A stretch of DNA of 5,325 bases from Thermoprotei archaeon (lineage in GTDB: Archaea; Thermoproteota; Thermoprotei_A; Sulfolobales; Ignisphaeraceae), in the NCBI GenBank assembly GCA_003661865.1, contig QMWY01000102.1, positions 1 to 5,325 of the forward strand. The letters run 5' to 3'. Made by a program: the position numbers and the translations under genes. Shown in pieces: positions 1 to 5,325 of the stretch. Under the pieces are notes generated by a model. It made no database searches. It worked only from the letters and a program-made list of their open reading frames with translations, and had not been told where the DNA came from. Each line of letters opens with the position of its first letter. The stretch's first letter is position 1.

Positions 1-520
1 CTTGAGAGCCTGAGTCTTCCATCACCATGCTTTGTAAAACCCAGGATCCTTACTCCAAGGCGCCTCTCAACAAGTTTAAGCTCTGAAACAAACTCCTCAT
101 ATCTCCTTGCTGAAAGTGAGTAAGACCCTAGCTCAAACCTCTAGAGAACATCACGTCTCGCAGGTTTTAGTATGGTATTGTTGTGTACTTGAAGAACACC
201 GAAGCCCTAACACCTATTTTTACCAGATAACAAACCAATCAGTGAAGCGCCTCGTTAACCTAGGAACCGTAGATGCGGTGCCCAATAGTCCTCATCGAGT
301 TGGTTAAGCACAAGTTTTACCCTCTTGGTAAGAGCCGGGCCCAGAGGCGCATAGCCATTGTCTACATCTACCCTCTGTACGACCACCATAGCAGCTACAC
401 CATTACGCGGGCGACCACCTTTATTGTTCCAATTGTTTAAACACCCTTGATATACTACGCTTCTCGAAAATGCTCAAGAGTCTCAGACTTCTTTATAGCG
501 TGAACAATTGATCGATGGGT
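1..520 (-). pseudogene. Decayed unidentified gene, running off the left edge
   Basis: Read on the minus strand, this stretch gives several protein-like pieces that cannot be joined without frameshifts or stops. From upstream to downstream: 520-455, containing SIVHAIKKSETLEHFREA then TAG; 473-255, containing NGYAPLGPALTKRVKLVLNQ and DEDYWAPHLRF, then TAA; a piece in another frame, near 230-170, containing VKIGVRASVFFKYTT; and 140 to the edge, containing SARRYEEFVSELKLVERR then LGVRILGFTKHGDGRLRLS. The last piece starts directly after a TAG (143-141), has no ATG, GTG or TTG in frame, and is still open at base 1. Its charged, amphipathic make-up is typical of a real protein, and the region is AT-richer than the rest of the window. 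I do not recognise the family; a decayed transposase or other mobile-element protein is only a guess. A 44-residue frame beginning at ATG 389-387 could instead be a small gene of its own. Confidence 0.4.
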
Positions 521-928
521 TTAGGAGCGCTTAAGTAGTCTTTACAGGTCTCTCTACGCATGGCAACTCCCTGCCCTATCGAATCATCCCAAGAGACCTC
601 CCGGTATCCTCCTTGGGGTTAAGCGCCTGGTGCTCTCAGCCTAGGCTGGGCGTGCCCGCATAGGTCATGAAGTTGTTCTCCGTTAGCGGCCTGTAGGTCC
701 TTGTAAGGTGTTTACAGGCTTGGGAAGGGCGTCGGGGTTTTTCCCGGGTGGCCTACCTCAGCTGATTGAAGAGGCTGCGGGTCTTTACAATCGCTAGGGG
801 CTCCGGCAGCCCTCTGCACAGGATCCGGGGGTGATGCCGCCGCTCTAGGTAACGTCGCCTGGGGTTGTAGAGGCGGCTATTCTCAAAACCTGGAAGCGGA
901 GGTGTGTAGCATCGTTCTAGGTACACTG
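521..928. other. Intergenic stretch with no convincing gene
   Basis: No supported gene was found here. The minus strand has one frame from 899 to 531 with only three internal stops, giving protein-like but arginine- and proline-rich pieces; that is close to what GC-rich DNA gives by chance. The plus strand has a short stretch near 690-793 ending LPQLIEEAAGLYNR then TAG, with no credible start. Small structural features are a perfect 12-base palindrome CAGCCTAGGCTG at 637-648, an imperfect hairpin at 836-877, and a five-T run flanked by G and C runs at 734-748 that could weakly serve as a terminator. No tRNA, rRNA or CRISPR array was seen. Confidence 0.5.
836..877. other. Imperfect inverted repeat (possible hairpin)
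   Basis: GCCGC (836-840) and CTCTA (843-847) can pair with TAGAG (868-872) and GCGGC (873-877), giving ten base pairs with a two-base bulge and a loop of about 20 bases. It lies about 50 bases before the TATA-like box of the first PaREP1 gene. It could be a regulator site or part of a structured RNA, or chance in GC-rich DNA; nothing else supports a function. Confidence 0.2.
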
Positions 929-936
929 CTTTATAG
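929..936 (+). promoter_or_regulatory. TATA-like box of the first PaREP1 gene
   Basis: CTTTATAG stands out in a GC-rich stretch. Its centre is 38 bases before GTG 971, so a transcript starting the usual 25-27 bases downstream would begin near 959 and have a leader of about 12 bases. The same ten-base string, CTTTATAGCG, also occurs at 491-500, where no intact gene follows on the plus strand. Confidence 0.5.
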
Positions 937-970
937 CGAGGCGGGGGCTGTCTATAGATGGGTTGTGTCT

Positions 971-1492
971 GTGAGTGTCGTACTTAGGATCCCTAGGAGG
1001 CTCTATGAGAAGGCTGCTGAGCGCGGTATCGATATCGAGTCGAGGGTGATCGAGCTCCTGCTGAGTGAGGTGAAGGTCGATCCGGCTGAGGAGGCCTCCA
1101 TTCGTATTGAGCTTGCTGAGAGGTTCTTGGATGAGGCGGAGGGGTACCTGGGTAAAGGCGATCCTGTTCAGGCCAGCGAGAAGATGTATAAAGTGGTTGA
1201 GGAGTGCATCAAGGCTCTTGCAAGGCTGCTTAGCATACCCGAGTACCAGAGCGCTGTGAAGGAGGGTAGGTGGTGGATACAGCTCCTGGGGAAAGCCGCT
1301 AGAAGACTTGCTAGAATGCTTAGCGAACCCAAGGTAGAGTTTGCATGGGCTGTTGCGTACGACCTCCATGTATGGGGCTTCCACGAGGCTAAGTACAGCG
1401 TAGATGATATCCGGGGAGACCTAGACCATGTTAGGTGGATCCTCAGCTTCACCAAGAAGCTCCTGGAAGAGAGCCGCACCCACAGGTCCTAG
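971..1492 (+). CDS. PaREP1-family protein (HEPN-like), first copy
   Basis: This 173-residue protein belongs to the PaREP1 family, first named from repeated genes in Pyrobaculum aerophilum; no member has an assigned reaction that I know of, so the function is unknown. Residues 1-33 look like a ribbon-helix-helix fold: a short strand (VVLRIP), a helix (RRLYEKAAERG), a turn, then a second helix. Residues 45-90 form the family core, with KGDPVQASEKMYKVVEE followed by CIKALARLL, which resembles helices 1-2 of HEPN domains. The family's late motif is HVWGFHEAK (about 133-141). An R-x4-H string (RGDLDH, 148-153) is present, but not clearly where HEPN ribonucleases carry it. The frame is open upstream, and GTG 902 sits inside a GGAGGTG string, but the TATA-like box at 929-936 lies inside such an extension. 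GTG 971, or GTG 965 two codons earlier, is therefore preferred. It appears monocistronic. No membrane segment or signal peptide is visible. Confidence 0.85.
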   Translation: MSVVLRIPRRLYEKAAERGIDIESRVIELLLSEVKVDPAEEASIRIELAERFLDEAEGYLGKGDPVQASEKMYKVVEECIKALARLLSIPEYQSAVKEGRWWIQLLGKAARRLARMLSEPKVEFAWAVAYDLHVWGFHEAKYSVDDIRGDLDHVRWILSFTKKLLEESRTHRS

Positions 1493-1937
1493 AGAACTTT
1501 GAATAGTCTTGCCAAGCTCTCCATAGCTACAGCTAAGCGCTAGGCCTCACCGAGCAGATAGCTCGCTGAGCCATAGACAAACACCAGCTCTCCGAAACCT
1601 GTTTCCCGTCGCGCAGATGCAGTCCCCGACCTAAGCCTTCATCTCCCCGGAGGTGATCCACCGAATCGACAAGCCCCCGTTATACAGCTGGCCCAGAGGA
1701 GAGTGCTACTGGTTGTTCACAACAGCTTCGGGTGGTGAATGCATAGGGTATGCTGATGCCCTTGCTCAGCACCTCGTGGGTAGGGCAGAGATGCTCTTCG
1801 TAGTACCTAGAGGAGAACTCCTGGATCTATTCCAAGATTTTGAAGCTGGGTAGGGTTGTGGAGGCCACGAAGCCTTGGGGACCTGATCAGTTACCGCAAC
1901 GACGAGACCGATCACGGCAGGACGTGCTATACCACCT
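1493..1937. other. Gap with possible gene remnants
   Basis: No gene is supported in this gap between the two PaREP1 genes. The longest plus frame runs from GTG 1653 to TAG near 1853 (66 codons); its GTG lies inside GGAGGTGATC (1649-1658), an exact match to the anti-Shine-Dalgarno complement, with no start codon at a sensible distance after it. In a neighbouring plus frame, 1804-1944 contains YLEENSWIYSKILKLGRVVE right after a TAG. Joining the two frames near 1810 gives LFVVPR followed by a tail that faintly resembles the end of a minimal nucleotidyltransferase. The minus strand has its own open stretch, from about 1837 to 1687. With open stretches on both strands and no good starts, decayed coding DNA is the best reading, but chance cannot be excluded. 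Confidence 0.35.
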
Positions 1938-1945
1938 CTTATAAG
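1938..1945 (+). promoter_or_regulatory. TATA-like box of the second PaREP1 gene
   Basis: CTTATAAG, a palindromic AT-rich octamer, is centred about 40 bases before GTG 1981. Transcription would begin near 1967, leaving a leader of about 14 bases that carries GGGG shortly before the start. The upstream ATG at 1957 is only some 15 bases from the box, so it would normally lie outside the transcript. Confidence 0.5.
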
Positions 1946-1980
1946 GCTTTAGGGATATGGATGTACAGGGGTTCCCAGCG

Positions 1981-2475
1981 GTGTGTACCGAGGCTATTCT
2001 GCTACCACGCAGAGTTGTTCGTAGGCTCCGCGAGGCTGCGGAGAGGCAGGGGATGAGCCTTGAGGAGTACCTGCTAGAGGTTCTTTCCCAGGGCCTGGAC
2101 CCCAGGGATAGGGCTAGGGAGTATGCCGAGGCTGCGGAGGAGTTGCTGGAGAGGGCGCGTGAGGAGCTCAGGAAGGGTGATGTTAGGCAGGCTGCCGAGA
2201 AGGCGTGGGGTGCCGCGGCGCTAGTGGTTAAGGCGTACGCACTGTGGCGCGAGGGGAGGAGGCTGAGTAGCCATGGAGAGCTATGGGAGTACTCAAGGAA
2301 GCTAATGGATGAGCTTGGGGGATGGGTTAGCGATGCATGGGCACAGGCAAGCGCAATGCACGTATGCTTCTACGAGGGGTGGTGCACCGATAGACACGTG
2401 GAGGAGGCGCTCAAGAGGATAGAGAGGCTGGTGAAGAGCGTAGAGGAGCGGGTCAGGGCTGAGGATACCGGGTAG
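1981..2475 (+). CDS. PaREP1-family protein (HEPN-like), second copy
   Basis: This 164-residue protein is a second, clearly diverged PaREP1-family member; its biochemical role is unknown. Residues 1-40 are again ribbon-helix-helix-like (AILLPRRVVRRLREAAERQG, turn MSLEEY, second helix). The core AEELLERAREELRKGDVRQA (about 52-71), then AEKAWGAAALVVKAYAL, matches the family signature and the first two HEPN helices. RRLSSHGELWEY (93-104) keeps the histidine-plus-leucine pattern common in HEPN domains and incidentally forms R-x4-H (R93, H98); the first copy has WWIQLL here instead. MHVCFYEGWC (126-135) is the late family motif. The longer form from ATG 1957 adds eight residues, but the TATA-like box at 1938-1945 and comparison with the first copy favour GTG 1981. 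The gene is separate from the first copy and converges on the LarA-like gene, with 97 bases between their ends. Confidence 0.85.
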   Translation: MCTEAILLPRRVVRRLREAAERQGMSLEEYLLEVLSQGLDPRDRAREYAEAAEELLERAREELRKGDVRQAAEKAWGAAALVVKAYALWREGRRLSSHGELWEYSRKLMDELGGWVSDAWAQASAMHVCFYEGWCTDRHVEEALKRIERLVKSVEERVRAEDTG

Positions 2476-2572
2476 TTCTAGGCGTATCATAGCTGTACCC
2501 ACGATTAGCACCGACACCAGTAGTGCCCGTCGCCGAAGCTTGTTGCCGGTAACACGGGGGTGCTGTAGAGCC

Positions 2573-3856
2573 TCAGGATCTAGCGGATCGGTTCATGGGT
2601 TCGGGGATCACGTAGGGCCCCTCGGGGACGACCGCGATCCTCCTGCATCCCGTCTCTCTGCATGCGATCTCCATAGCCTCCTCGAGGCTCGATGCGGGCG
2701 TAAGCTTCATCTCTTCGAGAATGCCGTGATCAACCCCTTTTGTAACCACCACAACCCGGTTCCGTAACAGGACCTGTGCTAGCTTCTGCGCCTCCCACTG
2801 GTCCCTTATAGGCTCGTTCGCCCTTATGTACTCCAGGATATCCCTAGGGCTCCTCCCCATAGCCATGAGCTCCCTGAACCCCTCATGCCCAACACCGTCC
2901 CTGCACTCCGCAACGAGGATCACCACGCCTCCGCGCCTAGCTATCCGGGACCCGGTTACGATGCCCTTGACCCCCTGGTACAGGTCCCTATCCAGGGGGT
3001 ACCCACCGTTGGTAACAACAACCACATCGCTACCACCCGGGGCGGGGATCTTTACGTAGCGGTCCAGGATCTCCACACCCACCCTATGAGATTCGTAGGG
3101 GTCGCCTGCAACCACCTCAACAACCCTCTTCTCCCGGTCCAGTATCGTGTGCACCGCGAACCGGTAGCCCCTAACCATCCTAGCCGCCTCAACCATGTCC
3201 TCATGAACAGGGTTCCCATCGAGAACCCCGTAGTCCGCCCTGGGGTGGCTCAGCATCGAGTAGCTGTGGTTGCGGTATATACTCGCAGCACCCGCAACCC
3301 CGGGGAGGATCAGCTTCCTACCACCGCTGTACCCCGCGAAGAAGTGGGGCTCAAGAAGCCCCAGCCCCACGACCAGGTCGGCCTCCACCACCAGGCGATT
3401 CACCTCTACAGGTGTTCCGAAGCGGGTCGTGCCTAGGTACCTGAGGGAGCCACGGTCCTCAGCATCGTGGCTAAGGGCCTCGTACTCATCAGCGAAGCCC
3501 CCTATGAGCCTACGGATCTCCCCTGGTGTATGCGGGGTGTGGAGCCCCGTAGCAACAACGATCCTTATACCGCTCCGCGGAACACCGGCTTTCCGAAGCC
3601 TAGGGACAACACCCCTCAGGAGGAGCTCTAGAGGGGTGGCCCGCGTACGATCGGTTACCAGGATCGCCACGCTCCCCGCACCACGCGCAAGGTCCTCGAG
3701 GCGCGGCGAGCCTACGGGCCTATTGAGGGCCTCCTCAACAAGCCTATCGGCGCGCTCCTTAGGGACCCCGGAGGGGGTACGGGAGTAGATAACCCTTGCG
3801 TGCTTGGGAAGCTCAGCCTCTAGAAACCCCTCTCCGTAGGGAAGACGTATACGCAT
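2573..3856 (-). CDS. LarA-type nickel-pincer racemase/epimerase homologue
   Basis: This 427-residue protein matches the lactate racemase LarA superfamily (formerly DUF2088) in length and in every active-site motif I can place. The family inverts the alpha-hydroxy carbon of lactate, malate, other hydroxyacids or sugar acids using a covalently bound nickel-pincer nucleotide. Visible features are DRTR (69-72), which binds substrate and cofactor; H106 in ATGLHTPHT; H171 in GLLEPHFFAGYSGGRK; K181, equivalent to the lysine that anchors the cofactor (Lys184 in Lactobacillus LarA); H197 in IYRNHS, the nickel ligand; Q294 and K297 in LYQGVKG; and W354 in DQWEAQK. All expected residues are present, so the enzyme should be active if the cofactor is made. 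The cofactor genes larB, larC and larE are not in this window. ATG 3856-3854 is preceded by a TATA-like box. No signal peptide is seen; it is presumably cytosolic. The substrate is not determined, and the neighbouring GH4 gene makes a sugar acid possible. The symbol larA is withheld because lactate activity is unproven. Confidence 0.9.
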   Translation of the reverse strand: MRIRLPYGEGFLEAELPKHARVIYSRTPSGVPKERADRLVEEALNRPVGSPRLEDLARGAGSVAILVTDRTRATPLELLLRGVVPRLRKAGVPRSGIRIVVATGLHTPHTPGEIRRLIGGFADEYEALSHDAEDRGSLRYLGTTRFGTPVEVNRLVVEADLVVGLGLLEPHFFAGYSGGRKLILPGVAGAASIYRNHSYSMLSHPRADYGVLDGNPVHEDMVEAARMVRGYRFAVHTILDREKRVVEVVAGDPYESHRVGVEILDRYVKIPAPGGSDVVVVTNGGYPLDRDLYQGVKGIVTGSRIARRGGVVILVAECRDGVGHEGFRELMAMGRSPRDILEYIRANEPIRDQWEAQKLAQVLLRNRVVVVTKGVDHGILEEMKLTPASSLEEAMEIACRETGCRRIAVVPEGPYVIPEPMNRSARS

Positions 3857-3890
3857 CCCAACCGACCAGTTAGAACATGGGGTGGCGCCG

Positions 3891-3898
3891 TACTAAAG
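3891..3898 (-). promoter_or_regulatory. TATA-like box of the LarA-like gene
   Basis: On the minus strand the sequence reads CTTTAGTA, the most AT-rich octamer upstream of the gene, centred about 38 bases before ATG 3856. A start of transcription near 3868 would leave a leader of roughly 12 bases (containing GGTTGGG). One base departs from TTTATA, so this is a moderate call. Confidence 0.4.
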
Positions 3899-3974
3899 GA
3901 CGCGGACGTGGAGAAGGTGCTCAACACGTGTGATCGGTACCACCGCTTACACCTCGCTGGGGCTCCTCACCAAA

Positions 3975-3982
3975 GCTTAATT
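3975..3982 (+). promoter_or_regulatory. TATA-like box of the GH4 gene
   Basis: GCTTAATT, preceded by CCAAA as a possible BRE element, is centred about 41 bases before TTG 4020. Transcription from about 4005 would give a leader of about 15 bases that still includes GGTG (4008-4011), a partial Shine-Dalgarno sequence eight bases before the TTG. It shares the 163-base divergent region with the LarA-like promoter; no clear operator palindrome was found between them. Confidence 0.4.
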
Positions 3983-4019
3983 CTTCAGGTACCCCTGTAC
4001 CACCCTTGGTGCACCTATT

Positions 4020-5325
4020 TTGGAGAGGCTCAAGATAGCCTTCATAGGCGCTGGGAGCGCTGTGTGGTCTAGCAGGATAGTCATCGACCTCCTGATAAAC
4101 AAGGGGCTTAGGAACCTCGACATATGGCTCATGGATATAAGCGATGAGAGGCTCGACCTGATCTACGGCTTCGCCAAGAGGTACACGGAGGAGCTCAAGA
4201 GAAGCGATGTGAGGGTCTTCAAGACGAAGGATAGGAGGGAGGCTATCAGGGATGCGGACTTCGTGATAAACTCCGCTATGGCAGGGGGGCACTGGTACTA
4301 CGAGCGTATGCGCGAGGTCTCTGAGCAGTACGGCTACTACCGTGGGATAAACAGCGTTGAGTGGAACATGGTCTCGGACTACCACACGATCTGGGGCTAC
4401 TACCAGTTCAAGCTTATGATGGGGATCGCGAGGGATGTCGAGGAGCTGGCGCCGAACGCTTGGCTGATAAACGTTGCGAACCCCGTATTCGAGCTATCCA
4501 CCCTGGTAACGCGTGAGACAAAGGTCAGGTACATCGGGCTGTGCCATGGACACCTAGGGTTCCTCAAAGCGGTCGAGGTCCTAGGGATAAGGCTCGCGGA
4601 GGAGAAGCTCGGCGAGAAGATCAATAGGCTGTGCGCAGCCCGCGACCCCAGGTGCTACCTAACGATAGCCAAGCTCATCGACTTCAACCAGCTAGAGGTC
4701 GAGATGAGCGGGTTCAACCACGTTATCTGGCTAACCAGGTTCAGGTACGCCGGCGAGGATGCGTACCGCTACATCGATGAGTGGGTTGAGAAGAACGCTG
4801 AGGAGTACTGGGAGGTGTGGAGGGACTACGTAATCAGCCCCTTCGACATCGACCTCTCCCCAGCAGCGATCGACATGTACAGGGAGTTCAAGCTCATGCC
4901 CATAGGCGATACGGTTAGGGGTGGTACGTGGAAGTACCACTGGGACCTCAAGACGAAGCAGAGGTGGTACGGACCGTACGGAGGGCCGGACTCGGAGATA
5001 GGCTGGGCCATGTACCTAGCATACCTGAGGAGGAGCCTTGAGGAGCTCAGGAACGCTGTCTACGACACCTCAACACCACTGACCCACCGCTACCCGCCTA
5101 GGCCAAGCGGGGAGTCCCTGGTGGAGATCGTAGAGGCTATAGCCAACAACAACCCGAAGGAGAGTTACACCCTCTACCTCCCTGTGGGTAGGGAAACCAT
5201 AGAGATCCCGGTGCCTATACAAGTGAACGTACCCAACCAGGGGGTCCTACCCAGGATCCCCAACGACGTAGTGGTCGAGATCCCCGTTAGGATAGATGGG
5301 AAGGGTGTGCATAGGAAACAGCTGA
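4020..5325 (+). CDS. Glycoside hydrolase family 4 alpha-glycosidase, AglA-like (3' partial)
   Basis: The visible 435 residues belong to GH4, whose enzymes cleave glycosides by an oxidation-elimination route needing NAD+, a divalent metal (usually Mn2+) and a reduced cysteine. The N-terminus is a Rossmann NAD site (KIAFIGAGSAVW, 5-16) with an acidic residue, D39, after the second strand. Further hallmarks are SDYHT (D120), NVANP (N154, P155), the metal ligands C175 in GLCHGHLG and H234 in GFNHVIW, and PIGDTVRGG (D297, R300). From memory it most resembles Thermotoga maritima AglA, which shares the CHGH and GDTVR motifs; related enzymes have been reported as alpha-glucuronidases, so the sugar is unsettled. 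About 30 extra residues lie between the two metal ligands. TTG 4020 is the only usable start, since TAA at 3978-3980 closes the frame and no ATG or GTG lies between. No signal peptide is seen, implying a cytosolic enzyme acting on imported sugars. Roughly 70-80 C-terminal residues are missing beyond the edge. Confidence 0.92.
   Translation, partial: MERLKIAFIGAGSAVWSSRIVIDLLINKGLRNLDIWLMDISDERLDLIYGFAKRYTEELKRSDVRVFKTKDRREAIRDADFVINSAMAGGHWYYERMREVSEQYGYYRGINSVEWNMVSDYHTIWGYYQFKLMMGIARDVEELAPNAWLINVANPVFELSTLVTRETKVRYIGLCHGHLGFLKAVEVLGIRLAEEKLGEKINRLCAARDPRCYLTIAKLIDFNQLEVEMSGFNHVIWLTRFRYAGEDAYRYIDEWVEKNAEEYWEVWRDYVISPFDIDLSPAAIDMYREFKLMPIGDTVRGGTWKYHWDLKTKQRWYGPYGGPDSEIGWAMYLAYLRRSLEELRNAVYDTSTPLTHRYPPRPSGESLVEIVEAIANNNPKESYTLYLPVGRETIEIPVPIQVNVPNQGVLPRIPNDVVVEIPVRIDGKGVHRKQL

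Noticed and set aside
273..440. Plus-strand frame of 55 codons from ATG 273.
   Set aside because: It is antisense to the more protein-like minus-strand piece at 255-473, and no promoter or ribosome-binding site was seen ahead of it.
531..899. Minus-strand frame with only three stops over about 123 codons, suggestive of a pseudogene.
   Set aside because: The stop density is near chance for GC-rich DNA, the pieces are arginine- and proline-rich, and no family motif is visible.
1493..1640. Minus-strand stretch containing ELVFVYGSAS, recalling the GS motif of nucleotidyltransferases.
   Set aside because: It is bounded by stops within about 35 codons, lacks the acidic catalytic pair, and runs opposite to the PaREP1 genes.
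1649..1660. GGAGGTGATCCA, whose reverse complement equals the conserved 3' end of 16S rRNA.
   Set aside because: The flanking sequence does not continue as 16S rRNA, and no start codon lies a sensible distance after it, so it is neither an rRNA end nor a working ribosome-binding site that I can support.
2885..3788. Long plus-strand frames opposite the LarA-like gene.
   Set aside because: They are antisense shadows of a gene with complete family motifs and have no recognisable protein features.
3909..4073. Plus-strand frame from GTG 3909 that overlaps the GH4 start.
   Set aside because: It overlaps the conserved GH4 N-terminus in another frame and would begin upstream of the likely GH4 promoter; its content is not protein-like.
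3921..4385. Minus-strand frame of 154 codons opposite the GH4 gene start.
   Set aside because: It overlaps the GH4 NAD-binding region and the divergent promoter region, and its content is that of an antisense shadow.
1..5325. tRNA, rRNA, CRISPR repeats and terminal inverted repeats of insertion sequences.
   Set aside because: No tRNA arm pattern, regularly spaced repeats or matched element ends were found by reading both strands.

Overview
The window looks like a piece of chromosome from a GC-rich, hyperthermophilic member of the Thermoproteota (Crenarchaeota). The reasons are two genes of the crenarchaeal PaREP1 family, heavy use of AGG/AGA, ATA and CTA codons, GTG and TTG start codons, and AT-rich TATA-like boxes just ahead of short leaders. 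No genus can be named from the sequence alone.

Layout. Bases 1-520 are AT-richer and hold what looks like a decayed minus-strand gene: several coding-like pieces in shifting frames with in-frame stops, the last running off the left edge. Bases 521-929 hold no convincing gene. At 971-1492 (+) is a first PaREP1-family gene. A gap of almost 490 bases follows, in which several short open stretches on both strands resemble worn-out coding sequence. At 1981-2475 (+) is a second, diverged PaREP1-family gene. It converges on a full-length LarA-type nickel-dependent racemase/epimerase homologue at 2573-3856 (-). Across a 163-base divergent promoter region lies a glycoside hydrolase family 4 (GH4) gene at 4020 (+), cut by the right edge of the window.

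How they may work together. The right half reads as carbohydrate metabolism: a cytosolic NAD+/Mn2+-type alpha-glycosidase and, divergently, a hydroxyacid (possibly sugar-acid) racemase or epimerase. The pairing is suggestive but not proven. The left half is accessory in character: two PaREP1 proteins, each with a ribbon-helix-helix-like N-terminus in front of a HEPN-like helical region, surrounded by decayed DNA.

All four intact genes have a TATA-like box centred 38-41 bases before the start codon chosen here. This regularity was used to choose starts downstream of the longest open frame for both PaREP1 genes.
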